Of a DNA stretch of 38,467 nt, positions 8,496 through 16,594 are shown piece by piece. A program made the translations under genes and the position numbers. The notes under the pieces were generated by a model that saw only the letters and a list, made by a program, of their open reading frames with translations, had not been told where the DNA came from and did not search any database. The stretch comes from M3007 sp040080915. GTDB lineage: Bacteria > Bacteroidota > Bacteroidia > Chitinophagales > Saprospiraceae. Positions within the stretch are counted from its first letter, which is position 1, and each line of letters begins with the position of its first letter. The stretch covers positions 1 through 38,467 of the forward strand of contig JBEBHD010000019.1 in the NCBI GenBank assembly GCA_040080915.1. The letters run 5' to 3'.

Positions 8496-8984
8496 ATGAA
8501 AAAAATTATCACCGCAGGCTCTGTGCTCATCCTGCTCGTTGCGTTGTTCGTCTCCTGCCAAAAAGAAGAAAGCGAAGTCGGCCCGGCATTGGATATTTTC
8601 AAGGCCGTACCGGCGACCAAGTACCACGCTACCGACATCCTGAAGGACAAACCCTACAACATCTACGGGAACTGGCGCGTGGTATCTACGTCCGGGGGCA
8701 TCCACGGTGGAGGATACACGCCCGATTTCGAGTACCTGTTGATCAAGCCGAACGCCGTGTTTGGTATTGTGCGCAACGGCGAATTGGTCACTACCGGCAA
8801 GATCGAAGTGATCAACGACCCCGATTTTGACATGTTGGTACACTTTGTTTCCGACAAGCCCACTTCGGAAATAAACCTTCATTTGCTGCACGATTTCGAG
8901 AAATCGGTAGAAATACACGCCGATACCCTTTCCCTCGTTTCGCCCTGCTGTGACCGCTTCGACACGCACTTGAAAAAACTGTAG
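8496..8984 (+). CDS. Small lipoprotein of unknown function
   Basis: 162 residues with a strong lipoprotein signal (MKKIITAGSVLILLVALFVSC, lipid Cys near residue 21). The remainder is a compact, beta-rich domain (NIYGNWRVVSTSGGIHGGG, then FEYLLIKPNAVFGIVRNGEL). This resembles the lipocalin-like or META-type heat-stable folds often found in Bacteroidota lipoproteins, but I recognise no named family. A CC pair near the C-terminus (SPCCDRF) could form a disulfide. It is transcribed divergently from the DUF2157-like pair. Confidence 0.7.
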   Translation: MKKIITAGSVLILLVALFVSCQKEESEVGPALDIFKAVPATKYHATDILKDKPYNIYGNWRVVSTSGGIHGGGYTPDFEYLLIKPNAVFGIVRNGELVTTGKIEVINDPDFDMLVHFVSDKPTSEINLHLLHDFEKSVEIHADTLSLVSPCCDRFDTHLKKL

Positions 8985-9043
8985 CAAGGCTCTCGCCGTA
9001 CCACTCAACAATTGTCGGTTGGCTTGCCACTTGCAGCCCGGCG

Positions 9044-9063
9044 ACTGAAATGTAAACACGCTC
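9044..9063 (-). repeat. 20-bp interspersed repeat GAGCGTGTTTACATTTCAGT
   Basis: Read on the minus strand this 20-mer differs at one base from 38370-38389. It adjoins another repeat at 9067-9110, so the gap between the lipoprotein and relA/spoT genes is largely repeat sequence. Confidence 0.6.
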
Positions 9064-9066
9064 TTG

Positions 9067-9110
9067 GGCCGAAGGCCATGCACAAAACCTCGCATCGCGA
9101 AGTAAAAAAG
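9067..9110. repeat. 44-bp interspersed repeat, second copy at 28974-29017
   Basis: About 40 of 44 bases match 28974-29017, sharing GGCCATGCACAAAACCTCGC and CGCGAAGTA. On the minus strand it holds a small hairpin (CTTCGC-GAT-GCGAGG, one G-U pair) followed by TTTTG, just downstream of the relA/spoT stop. It could help end that transcript. Read as protein on the minus strand both copies give a YFA(M/L)RGFVHGL-like string, a shadow that can create false ORFs. Confidence 0.7.
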
Positions 9111-9121
9111 GTGTATCACAC

Positions 9122-11365
9122 TCACTCCATCCGGCTCACATTCGCCACAAACTTGAACGCCTTCAGTGCCAAAATGGCTTGGTTCAATTGATGTGTGTTG
9201 GCTACCACCAGCGAGATGCGGCCCTCAAAATAGCCTCCTTCGCCGGTAATGGAAAATGCACGGATGTTGATCCCGAGGCCGTAAATCCTGTCGGTGATCT
9301 GCTGGATGACCCCGGGGCCGGCATCAATGCCGGTGACGAGAATGGCAGCGATAAAGTCGGCTTTCACGGTGGTTCCCCACTCGGCTTTTAGTACCCGGTG
9401 GGCGTAGTTGGTCAGCAAAAAGGCCGCGTTGGGGCAGGTGGTGCGGTGTATTTTTACCCCCTCCTTGGCGCTGATGTAGGCGAAAATCGGATCGCCCTGC
9501 ACGGGATTGCAGCAGGTGGCGAAGGAGTAGGCGTAGTAGGTGCCCGGTTCGCCGTTGATGAGAACGTCGGCCTTGATGGCGTGGCTTTTCAGAGGCTTGG
9601 CCTGATTGGCATCGGCTGGCTTAGGCTCGTTTTCGTTGGGCACGGGCGCTTTTTCGCCTTCGATCTCGACGAGGCGCTGGCCATCGGGCCGGAACGATTT
9701 GAGGCCCGACATGTCCACTTGTTCGAGGGCAATAGCGCTGAAAAATTCCAACCGGTTGGGGTAGCCGAACCATTTGGCGAGCATATCGGCATTTTCCTCC
9801 ACCGGGCACTTGTGCAGGTTGTTCAGTTTGCGCTCCAGTATTTCGCGGCCCAATGCGGCTTGTTGGCGTTTTTCCTCCTTCAGGGCGGATCGGATGCGGT
9901 TTTTGGCCTTCGAGGTATGGACGTAGTTCATCCAGTCCTCATTGGGATGTTGATTCTTGTCCGTGATGACCTGTATCTGGTCGCCGTTTCTCAGGACGTA
10001 ATTGATGCGTTCGATGCGGTTGTTCACCCGAACGGCCCGGCAGGTGCAGCCCACATCGGAGTGGATGCTGAAGGCAAAGTCGAGCGCAGTGGCTCCCTCG
10101 GGCAGGATTTTCATTTCCCCCTTGGGGGTAAAAACGTGTACCTCTTCTGAAAAAAGGTCGCTTTGCAAGTTGACCAACACCTCCACGGCATTGGCAGCCC
10201 CGACGTTTTCGAGCGTGTCGCGTACTTGGTTTAGCCAGTTGTCGAACACATCGGTATCGTTTCGCAACCGCCGCACGCCTTTGTACTTCCAGTGGGCGGC
10301 GAACCCGCGCTCCGCAATTTCATCCATGCGATCCGTCCGGATTTGCACTTCCACGTAGCGCCCCTGAGGCCCCATCACCGAGGTGTGCAACGATGTATAT
10401 CCGTTGGCCTTGGGATTGGTGATCCAGTCCTTGAGTCGCTCCGGCACGGGGGTGTAGTAGTCGGTCACGATGGCGTAGGCTTGCCAGCAAGCCACTTTTT
10501 CGCGTTCAGGCGGTACATCGAGAACGATGCGGATGGCAAACAGGTCGTAAATATCCTCGAAGGACACCTGCTTGGTTCGGATCTTGTTCCAGATGGAATG
10601 GATACTTTTGGGTCGCCCTATGATGCGTACGCCGGTGCCAAGTTGTTCTTCTAAAGCCTTTTGCAAGGGCTGTTTAAAGGTCTCGATATACTGCTCTCGG
10701 GCACGCTTGGTTTGGGCCAGTTTGTCGGCAATGTCGTGGTATTCCTCCGGGTGGGAAATTTTGAGGCAGAGGTCGTGAAACTCTGTTTTGATCTTGTACA
10801 AACCGAGGCGGTGCGCCAGTGGGGCATAAATAGTGCTCGTTTCAGCGGCGATCTTGATCTGCTTGTGGTGCGCCATACTTTTGATGGTGCGCAGGTTGTG
10901 CAGGCGGTCGGCCATTTTGATGAGTACCACGCGCACGTCGGAGAGCATGGTTCGGAGTACCTTGGTCAGGTTTTCGGCTTGCGGGCTTTCGGAATCGTGC
11001 AGGCTGTCGAGTTTGGTCAGGCCGTCCACGATAAGGGCAACCCGTTCACCAAACTGTTCATGGATTTCTTTGAGGGTCACATCGGTATCTTCCACCACAT
11101 CGTGCAACAGGGCGCAAACGACGGCAGTGGGGCCGAGACCGATCTCATCCACACAGATACGAGCCACCTCGATGGGGTGCAAAATATACGGCTCGCCGGA
11201 TTTTCGACGCTGTTCCTGGTGTGCTTTAGCAGCCAGTTCAAAGGCCGAGCGAATATTGTGCTTGTCCTCCTTGTTCAACGGCCCTGGCAAGCACTTGAGC
11301 AGGTTGCGATAGGCCCGCTGAATGATCGGGCCATCGTCCGGCCCCCAAGCGTTTGAATCCACCAT
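9122..11365 (-). CDS. relA/spoT: Bifunctional (p)ppGpp synthetase/hydrolase RelA/SpoT
   Basis: 747 residues, the full Rel/SpoT length. The HD hydrolase domain is intact (His63 in ILHP, His88-Asp89 in ALLHDVVEDTD, KMADRLHNLRT). The synthetase domain follows (GRPKSIHSIWNKI, FEDIYDLFAIRIVLDV, GYTSLHTSV, VEVQIRTDRMDEIAERGFAA). Next are the TGS domain (VHVFTPKGEMKILPEGATAL) and a C-terminal zinc-finger/ACT regulatory part ending near VVANTHQLNQAILALK. Both active sites look complete, so it should make and destroy (p)ppGpp and may be the main stringent-response enzyme. It has an unusually good AGGAGGG ribosome-binding site at 11370-11376 and a full -33/-7 promoter upstream. It is divergent from tRNA-Leu. 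Confidence 0.97.
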   Translation of the reverse strand: MVDSNAWGPDDGPIIQRAYRNLLKCLPGPLNKEDKHNIRSAFELAAKAHQEQRRKSGEPYILHPIEVARICVDEIGLGPTAVVCALLHDVVEDTDVTLKEIHEQFGERVALIVDGLTKLDSLHDSESPQAENLTKVLRTMLSDVRVVLIKMADRLHNLRTIKSMAHHKQIKIAAETSTIYAPLAHRLGLYKIKTEFHDLCLKISHPEEYHDIADKLAQTKRAREQYIETFKQPLQKALEEQLGTGVRIIGRPKSIHSIWNKIRTKQVSFEDIYDLFAIRIVLDVPPEREKVACWQAYAIVTDYYTPVPERLKDWITNPKANGYTSLHTSVMGPQGRYVEVQIRTDRMDEIAERGFAAHWKYKGVRRLRNDTDVFDNWLNQVRDTLENVGAANAVEVLVNLQSDLFSEEVHVFTPKGEMKILPEGATALDFAFSIHSDVGCTCRAVRVNNRIERINYVLRNGDQIQVITDKNQHPNEDWMNYVHTSKAKNRIRSALKEEKRQQAALGREILERKLNNLHKCPVEENADMLAKWFGYPNRLEFFSAIALEQVDMSGLKSFRPDGQRLVEIEGEKAPVPNENEPKPADANQAKPLKSHAIKADVLINGEPGTYYAYSFATCCNPVQGDPIFAYISAKEGVKIHRTTCPNAAFLLTNYAHRVLKAEWGTTVKADFIAAILVTGIDAGPGVIQQITDRIYGLGINIRAFSITGEGGYFEGRISLVVANTHQLNQAILALKAFKFVANVSRME

Positions 11366-11392
11366 GTTTCCCTCCTGTTTGTTTCGTTTTTA

Positions 11393-11422
11393 CAAAAATA
11401 CTGCGGCGCATCGGTCGGCAAA
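11393..11422 (-). promoter_or_regulatory. Full Bacteroidota promoter for relA/spoT (TTTG-N18-TATTTTTG)
   Basis: On the minus strand the -33 element TTTG (11419-11422) and the -7 element TATTTTTG (11393-11400) are separated by 18 bp. The start codon is 28 bp downstream of the -7 box, with AGGAGGG between. Both boxes match the phylum consensus. Confidence 0.7.
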
Positions 11423-11484
11423 GATCGTTTGAGGCTTGTTAACGGTTTTCTAAAAAACCGCCTCCGAGTTCTCTCGGAAAGATA

Positions 11485-11492
11485 TACTTTTG
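11485..11492 (+). promoter_or_regulatory. -7 box TACTTTTG for tRNA-Leu
   Basis: TACTTTTG matches TAnnTTTG and lies 30 bp before the mature tRNA 5' end. A 5-bp inverted repeat (CCGAG-TTCT-CTCGG) precedes it. No clear -33 box is seen. Confidence 0.55.
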
Positions 11493-11521
11493 CGCTCCTT
11501 TTCAAAAAAGCACCTCAAAAC

Positions 11522-11603
11522 GCGGGCGTGGCGAAATTGGTAGACGTACCAGACTTAGGATCTGGCGCCGAGAGGCATGGGGGTTCGAGTCCCTCCGCCC
11601 GCA
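11522..11603 (+). tRNA. tRNA-Leu(UAG)
   Basis: The acceptor stem is GCGGGCG (11522-11528) paired with CGCCCGC (11596-11602), discriminator A at 11603. The anticodon stem is CCAGA/TCTGG with loop CTTAGGA, giving anticodon UAG (leucine, CUN codons). A long class II variable arm and the TTCGAGT T-loop are present. CCA is not encoded (the next bases are CTAA). A large repeat hairpin with a T-tract follows within 10 bp. Confidence 0.96.
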
Positions 11604-11609
11604 CTAAGG

Positions 11610-11721
11610 GGTTACTGGTTAGAGGGTTAGAAGGTTACTGGTTGTTCAACCGCTCAACTAACCAGTACCCCTCCTAACCTTCCAACCGGTAACCTCCCTC
11701 CCTAACCAGTAACCTTTTTTT
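11610..11721 (+). repeat. 8-bp-periodic hairpin repeat between tRNA-Leu and tig, ending in a T-tract
   Basis: The left arm GGTTACTGGTTAG (11610-11622) pairs perfectly with CTAACCAGTAACC (11702-11714). Inner copies (GGTTAGAAGGTTACTGGTTG against CAACTAACCAGTACC) extend the pairing. The arm has an 8-bp period: GGTTACTG, GTTAGAGG, GTTAGAAG, GTTACTGG. Seven T residues follow the outer stem and the tig ATG lies one base later. The structure could end the tRNA transcript or shape the tig leader. Confidence 0.75.
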
Positions 11722-11722
11722 C

Positions 11723-13138
11723 ATGCCCAACATTCAACGAAAAGATATTGACAACACCTCTTGCTTGGTTACGGTCACAGTGACCAAGGCCGAGATTCAG
11801 CCCAAAATTAATACCGAACTGAAGCGTGTCAAAAATAAGGCCGTTATCAAAGGTTTCCGGCAGGGCCATGCACCGGATAGCTTCATCAAACGGATGTACG
11901 GCCCCTCCATCTTCGGCGAGGTGCTCGGCGAACTGCTTTCCGAGCGGTTGTCCACCTATCTGGAGGAGAACAAGATAGATATACTGGGGCGGCCCATGCC
12001 CACCGAAAACCAGCAGCAGTACTCATTCAAGGTGGATCAATTGGAAGATGAGTATGCCGTGGAGTACGAGGTCGGTTTTGTGCCGTCGTTTGAAATTCAA
12101 GGCCTGAACAAAGCCCAGACGTTTGAACGCCTGACCATTTCCAACCTGACCGAGTTGGCTGAGAACGACTTGGAATACACCCGCAAACGGGCAGGCAAAC
12201 GCACGGAACCGGAAACCGACATCATAGAAACGGACTTGGTCAAGATCGCTGCTCGCGAGCTGGACGGCGACCAGCCCAAGACCGACGGCTGGGAAACCAC
12301 CGTTTCGTTTTTGGTCAACTCGGTACACGACGAAACGCTGAAAAACGAAGTCCTGACCAAGAAAAAAGGCGATACCTTGCGTTTCAACGCTCGGAGCCTG
12401 GAAATCGGCCACGACGAATCACGGTACCGGAAATTCATCCTCAACCTGCCAGTGATTGACGATCGGGTTGTGGGCGATTGGTTCGAAGGCACCATCGAAA
12501 CGGTGTCCCGCATTGAGCCTGCCAACCTTGACGAAGAATTTTTCACTGGTCATTTCGGCGAAGGCGTGACCACGCTGGAGGCCGCCCTCGAAGTCCTGAA
12601 ACCCCGAATCCGTGGGTTTTACGATCTGCGAATCAATGCCCTGCTCATGCGTGCGTTTCAAATTCGCTTGCTCGAACACAACCGATTCGATCTGCCAGAC
12701 ACGTTTCTCAAACGCTGGCTTTTGCACAACAACGAGGAACTGAACCAAGAGCAGGTTGAGCGCGAATATCCGGCATTTGCCGAAAACCTGCGCTGGTCCC
12801 TGCTGCGCGACCGCATGAAAAGCCAATTCGATGCCTACGCTACGGAGGACGATCTTCGCGCTGAATACGCCAACCGGGTGCGCAACTACTTTCAGGCCGA
12901 AATCCCCGATCATATCATAATGAGCAGCGTAGAGCGCTTAATGCAGGACGAAAAAGACGTGTCGGAAACCAAGCAACGCATCGAAACCGACAAACTCTTC
13001 GAAGCCATTCGCTACCAGGTTACGCTGACCGACAAAGCCGTCCACTCGGATGAGCTACACAACATACTGGACGCGATTACCCAAAGAGCAAAAGAGGAAC
13101 AAGCAGCCGATGCCACGCTCCGCCAAACCATGGAATGA
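11723..13138 (+). CDS. tig: Trigger factor, ribosome-associated chaperone
   Basis: 471 residues. The N-terminal domain carries the ribosome-binding signature KGFRQGHAP (residues 43-51, family GFRxGxxP). The middle part corresponds to the PPIase-like domain, which is divergent here. The helical C-terminal arms run from about residue 280 to the end. It binds near the exit tunnel and shields nascent chains. The order tig-clpP-clpX on one strand is conserved across bacteria and confirms the assignment. The ATG at 11723 follows a T-tract and a C-rich repeat arm, with no Shine-Dalgarno sequence. Confidence 0.94.
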   Translation: MPNIQRKDIDNTSCLVTVTVTKAEIQPKINTELKRVKNKAVIKGFRQGHAPDSFIKRMYGPSIFGEVLGELLSERLSTYLEENKIDILGRPMPTENQQQYSFKVDQLEDEYAVEYEVGFVPSFEIQGLNKAQTFERLTISNLTELAENDLEYTRKRAGKRTEPETDIIETDLVKIAARELDGDQPKTDGWETTVSFLVNSVHDETLKNEVLTKKKGDTLRFNARSLEIGHDESRYRKFILNLPVIDDRVVGDWFEGTIETVSRIEPANLDEEFFTGHFGEGVTTLEAALEVLKPRIRGFYDLRINALLMRAFQIRLLEHNRFDLPDTFLKRWLLHNNEELNQEQVEREYPAFAENLRWSLLRDRMKSQFDAYATEDDLRAEYANRVRNYFQAEIPDHIIMSSVERLMQDEKDVSETKQRIETDKLFEAIRYQVTLTDKAVHSDELHNILDAITQRAKEEQAADATLRQTME

Positions 13139-13192
13139 CCTGTAACCATTTGCACCAATCCTTGTTATCACTGCCGCAAAAAATACACGACT

Positions 13193-13903
13193 ATGTTCAA
13201 CAAAGACGAGTTTCAGAAGTACGCATCCAAGCACTTGGGCATGAGTTCCATGCACCTCGACAAGTACATTAACTCTACCACGCCGGTGACCGTGCCCAAC
13301 ATCCGTGCTTTCACGCCCGCTGTCATCGAAGAAAGGCAGATGAACGTGGTGGCCATGGATGTATTCAGCCGCCTGATGATGGACCGCATCATTTTCATGG
13401 GCGTGCCCGTAAACGACTATGTGGCCAACGTCATTCAGGCCCAGCTGCTCTTCCTTGAATCCAGCGATCCCAAGCGCGATATCCAGCTGTTCATCAACAG
13501 CCCCGGCGGCTCGGTCATTGACGGACTCGGCATCTATGATACCATGCAGTACGTTGCCCCCGATGTGGCCACCATCTGCACCGGCCTTGCCGCGTCCATG
13601 AGCGCCGTACTGCTCGCCGCCGGAACCAAGGGCAAGCGCAGTTGCCTGTTCCACAGCCATGTGATGATCCACCAGCCCATGGGCGGCGCACAAGGCCAGG
13701 TTTCGGACATCGAGATCACGTACAAGCTCATCAAAAAAATGCAAAAGTCCCTGTACGATGTGCTCGCCCACCACACCGGTCAGCCGTACGAAAAAATTCA
13801 GGAAGACTGCGACCGTGACAACTGGATGAACGGCGAAGAAGCCAAAGCATACGGCCTCGTGGACGAAGTGCTGGACAGAAACAATCCTAAGAAAAAGGGT
13901 TAA
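13193..13903 (+). CDS. clpP: ATP-dependent Clp protease proteolytic subunit ClpP
   Basis: 236 residues. The serine-protease triad is visible: Ser135 in TGLAASMSAVLLAAG, His160 in MIHQPMGGAQGQ, and probably Asp209 in DCDRDNW. The core FINSPGGSVIDGLGIYDTMQ is canonical. The N-terminus is longer than in E. coli and probably includes a propeptide. It forms the tetradecameric chamber fed by ClpX, whose gene is next. A 33-bp-arm hairpin fills the clpP-clpX gap. Confidence 0.97.
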   Translation: MFNKDEFQKYASKHLGMSSMHLDKYINSTTPVTVPNIRAFTPAVIEERQMNVVAMDVFSRLMMDRIIFMGVPVNDYVANVIQAQLLFLESSDPKRDIQLFINSPGGSVIDGLGIYDTMQYVAPDVATICTGLAASMSAVLLAAGTKGKRSCLFHSHVMIHQPMGGAQGQVSDIEITYKLIKKMQKSLYDVLAHHTGQPYEKIQEDCDRDNWMNGEEAKAYGLVDEVLDRNNPKKKG

Positions 13904-13906
13904 AGA

Positions 13907-13988
13907 GTTTCGGGTTAGGGGGTTAGAAGGTTTCGGGTTAATTGAGCACTTGGGCAACCCGAAACCTTCTAACCCCCTAAACTGAAAC
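13907..13988 (+). repeat. Hairpin repeat with 33-bp arms between clpP and clpX
   Basis: The arm at 13907-13939 (starting GTTTCGGGTTAGGGGGTTAG) is matched by the complement of 13956-13988 with only two mismatches; the loop is 16 nt. A further single C-rich arm (CCCCGAAACCTTCTAACC) follows up to 10 bp before the clpX ATG. It belongs to the same family as 11610-11721 and 15335-15412, with locus-specific words (GGTTTCGG here). Confidence 0.85.
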
Positions 13989-14036
13989 CTCCCAAACCGA
14001 GGCTCCCACCCCGAAACCTTCTAACCATTTTCAAAA

Positions 14037-15323
14037 ATGCAAAAACGCGGCAAAGTGAATCCACACCATTGCTCCTTTTGTGGGCGCAGCAAAGACGACG
14101 TGATGATCCTCATCTCCGGCATGGAAGCCCAGATTTGCGAGACCTGTGTGGAAAAAGCCGAAGAAATTATCGAACAGGAACTGAATCAGGCCGACGGGCA
14201 AAGCGGCAAGCCCGCACCCAAGAGCTCCAAGTTCAGCGGCCCGGTACATCTCATTCCACCGCGCGACATCAAGACCTTTCTTGACGATTACATCATTGGT
14301 CAGGACGAGGCCAAAAAAGTGCTCGCGGTGGCGGTGTACAACCACTACAAACGCCTGCAGGAACTGGCCCGGGGTAAGGCCGAGCACGACGACGTGGAGA
14401 TAGAAAAATCCAACCTCCTGTTCGTGGGTCAAACCGGTACTGGCAAGACCTTACTGGCCAAAACCATTGCCAAACTGCTCAATGTGCCCTTCGCTATCGT
14501 GGATGCTACCGTGTTCACCGAGGCTGGCTACGTCGGCGAAGACGTGGAGAGTATCCTCGCCCGCCTGCTTCAAGTGTGCGATTACGACGTGACCGCCGCC
14601 GAGCGCGGCATCGTGTACATTGACGAGATTGACAAAATCGCTCGCAAACAAGACAATCCTTCCATCACCCGCGACGTATCGGGCGAGGGCGTGCAGCAGG
14701 CCATGCTGAAAATGCTCGAAGGTGCTGAAGTGCTGGTGCCCCCGCAAGGTGGTCGCAAACACCCGGAGCAAAAACTCGTCAAGGTGAACACGCAAAACAT
14801 CCTGTTTATCTGCGGCGGCGCCTTCGACGGCATCGAAAAGGTGATCGCCCGCCGCGTGAACACCCAAGTGATCGGCTACGGCAACAAACACCGCGATATG
14901 GAGTACGACCGCGACAATATGTTGCAGTACCTCACGAGCCAGGACGTGAAACACTACGGCCTCATCCCCGAACTCGTGGGCCGTATGCCCGTGGTCGTTC
15001 ACCTCGACCCACTCGACTTGGACGCTCTGCGCCAAATTATGACTAAGCCCCGCAATGCCCTGCTCCGGCAGTACAACAAGCTGTTCGCCCTCGAGGGCAT
15101 TGACCTCGATGTCCGGCCTGATGCCATTGATTTTATCGCTCAAAAAGCCCTCGAGTACCAGTTAGGTGCCCGCGGCCTGCGCTCCCTTTGCGAAGCCATC
15201 CTCACCGATGCCATGTTTGACCTGCCCACCAGTACAGGCGGTAGCAAAAAACTCGTCGTGGACCGGGAGTACGCGGCGGACAAATTGGAGCGCTCGCGCG
15301 TGGGGCGGCTGAAGGCGGCGTAA
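14037..15323 (+). CDS. clpX: ATP-dependent Clp protease ATP-binding subunit ClpX
   Basis: 428 residues. The N-terminal zinc-binding domain has Cys12, Cys15, Cys34 and Cys37. The AAA+ core has Walker A GQTGTGKT (131-138), the ClpX-specific VFTEAGYVGEDVESIL, and Walker B IVYIDEIDK (Asp196, Glu197). Sensor and C-terminal D2 motifs are present (LVGRMPVVV, YQLGARGLRSL). It unfolds tagged substrates and feeds ClpP. The leader just before the ATG is C-rich repeat sequence followed by CAAAA, with no Shine-Dalgarno. Confidence 0.98.
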   Translation: MQKRGKVNPHHCSFCGRSKDDVMILISGMEAQICETCVEKAEEIIEQELNQADGQSGKPAPKSSKFSGPVHLIPPRDIKTFLDDYIIGQDEAKKVLAVAVYNHYKRLQELARGKAEHDDVEIEKSNLLFVGQTGTGKTLLAKTIAKLLNVPFAIVDATVFTEAGYVGEDVESILARLLQVCDYDVTAAERGIVYIDEIDKIARKQDNPSITRDVSGEGVQQAMLKMLEGAEVLVPPQGGRKHPEQKLVKVNTQNILFICGGAFDGIEKVIARRVNTQVIGYGNKHRDMEYDRDNMLQYLTSQDVKHYGLIPELVGRMPVVVHLDPLDLDALRQIMTKPRNALLRQYNKLFALEGIDLDVRPDAIDFIAQKALEYQLGARGLRSLCEAILTDAMFDLPTSTGGSKKLVVDREYAADKLERSRVGRLKAA

Positions 15324-15334
15324 AGGTTAGAAGG

Positions 15335-15412
15335 TAACTGGTTAGAGGGTTAGGGGGGTTCTGGTTGCGCGATAATGCCTAACCAGAAACCCCCTAACCC
15401 TCTAATCAGGTA
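15335..15412 (+). repeat. Hairpin repeat with 32-bp arms after clpX
   Basis: The arm at 15335-15366 (TAACTGGTTAGAGGGTTAGG and on) is matched by the complement of 15381-15412 with only a few mismatches; the loop is 14 nt. It begins 12 bp after the clpX stop. It may act as a 3' hairpin for the operon, although no T-tract follows. Confidence 0.82.
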
Positions 15413-15440
15413 CTCTCAAACCTATTTCGCTACCGTGTCT

Positions 15441-15752
15441 TCATTTTTGACACCCCTTTCCAGAACGCCAGTTTTTTTCCATGTCGCGTACTTGGGCTTC
15501 CAGAGCAAAGAGGTGCAGGAATAATCCTTCAATCTTTACCTGTTTTAAAAGCGTTATTTCGCCTATATCCAATCCCCCGGCAGCTTCTATGTCGGCGGAA
15601 GAGGGCATTCCGGGAAGTTTGTGCAACTGCTTAACATAGCTTTCGATACCTGGCAGGGGCATCAAATCATAGTTCTCCTCGAAAACAAAATCGCCCCATC
15701 CGAGTGATTGCACCTTGGCCCGCTCGGTGACGATGCAGTTTTTAACTGTCAA
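15441..15752 (-). pseudogene. C-terminal fragment of a secreted tail-fibre-like Bacteroidota protein
   Basis: The reading frame contains GWGDFVFEENYDLMPLPGIE, then LHKLPGMPSSADIEAAGGLD and IGEITLLKQVKIEGLFLHL. It matches the familiar C-terminus (W.DFVF..DY.L..L.EVE..I....HLP..PSA.E....GL..GE....L..K.EELTLY) that ends many long secreted or tail-fibre-like proteins in this phylum. Here it has only a TTG start at 15752. The same frame stays open to about 15875 without an ATG, and the normal upstream beta-rich repeats are missing. An ATG at 15799 in another frame gives only 16 residues. I read it as the decayed 3' end of a larger gene; a short expressed protein cannot be excluded. Confidence 0.55.
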
Positions 15753-15814
15753 GCGGCTGGTGTAAAAGCCCGAAGTACGATAAAGAGACGTTGTTTCATG
15801 GTTGTTCGATTTAA

Positions 15815-15935
15815 TTAATAAGCGACTTTGACCACTTTTCGGGTCACTCGATTGGCCTCTTCCACGGTGATCTCAAGAAGGTATACCTCACGCCGCTGGG
15901 GAAAGGGGAGAAAGGGAGTGTTTGTGGAGAGGCAG
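15815..15935 (-). pseudogene. Possible remnant of a T9SS C-terminal sorting domain
   Basis: One minus-strand frame reads REVYLLEITVEEANRVTRKV VKVAY and stops with TAA at 15815-15817. The pattern VYLLEI...R.TRKVVK resembles the last strand of T9SS type A sorting domains. The frame continues upstream without a start into the end of the toxin gene. Only about 40 residues remain, so this is a weak identification. Confidence 0.35.
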
Positions 15936-15939
15936 TAAT

Positions 15940-16236
15940 TCAGAGTCGCTCCGCCCACACTTCCGGGTTCCGCTTCTGGTGGAAAATGGCGTAAATCAAA
16001 ACGGCACCTGGCAGAATGACGAAAAATGCGGAGTACGGGAATTTAGGAAAAACAGCCATCCGGAGATTGTCCAGAACTATCGGGAATTGCTCCGGCGATT
16101 CCATCAGACGGGCCTCGATTTCTAAATAGTCGTTGAAAAATTCCTGCCCCAGCCCAGTTCTTTGAGATTCGTACCACGAAAGCGCCTCATCCAATTCGAC
16201 CTCGGCCAATGGGTGGAAGTCAACTTTGTAGCCCAT
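15940..16236 (-). CDS. Type II toxin of the ParE/RelE family
   Basis: 98 residues. The typical small RelE/ParE pattern is present: YKVDFHPLAEVELDEALSWY, GLGQEFFNDYLEIEARLMES, then VLDNLRMAVFPKFPYSAFFV and VLIYAIFHQKRNPEVWAERL. The last block (FHQKRNPEVW) is the conserved C-terminal strand. Its ATG lies inside the end of the antitoxin gene (17-bp overlap), as usual for these pairs. ParE-type toxins poison gyrase and RelE-type toxins cut mRNA; the sequence alone does not decide which. The reading frame is intact. Confidence 0.85.
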   Translation of the reverse strand: MGYKVDFHPLAEVELDEALSWYESQRTGLGQEFFNDYLEIEARLMESPEQFPIVLDNLRMAVFPKFPYSAFFVILPGAVLIYAIFHQKRNPEVWAERL

Positions 16237-16504
16237 GCTTGCGAATCAATTTGGCTTTTACGGTTTCGGCGGGCACGGTCTTGACCATGCCGGATTCGAC
16301 TTCGGCTACTCGGACACGAATAGCCTCTGCTTGTTCCGGGGTCAGATCAGAATTGCGGGTTGAGGCTTCTTTTTCTGCATTGCTTGGGGCGAGTATGTTT
16401 TCCCGGACGGTGTCGGCAGGCTTGAAACGAATCAGTCGCAAGCGGACGAGGCTTTCCAAGAGCGCCTTCGCTTCGGGGTTCAGTATTTCTAGCTCATAGA
16501 CCAT
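16220..16504 (-). CDS. Antitoxin partner of the ParE/RelE toxin
   Basis: 94 residues from the ATG at 16504 (MVYELEILNPEAKALLESLV). A GTG at 16528 would start inside a predicted -7 box and is rejected. The N-terminal part is helical and leucine-rich. The middle (NSDLTPEQAEAIRVRVAEVE) is charged, and the C-terminus (VPAETVKAKLIRKHG) resembles the toxin-binding tail of addiction-module antitoxins. It overlaps the toxin start by 17 bp. It should neutralise the toxin and repress the operon. No named DNA-binding fold was recognised. Confidence 0.72.
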   Translation of the reverse strand: MVYELEILNPEAKALLESLVRLRLIRFKPADTVRENILAPSNAEKEASTRNSDLTPEQAEAIRVRVAEVESGMVKTVPAETVKAKLIRKHGLQS

Positions 16505-16527
16505 GCTGAAGTGTAATTGATGACCCA

Positions 16528-16535
16528 CAAATGTA
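16528..16535 (-). promoter_or_regulatory. -7 box TACATTTG for the toxin-antitoxin operon
   Basis: The minus strand reads TACATTTG, exactly TAnnTTTG, 24 bp upstream of the antitoxin ATG at 16504. Confidence 0.5.
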
Positions 16536-16594
16536 TGCCTTTGCCCCTGTAAAACTACCGACCAATATATTTCAAAAACATTTTTTTCACCAAA

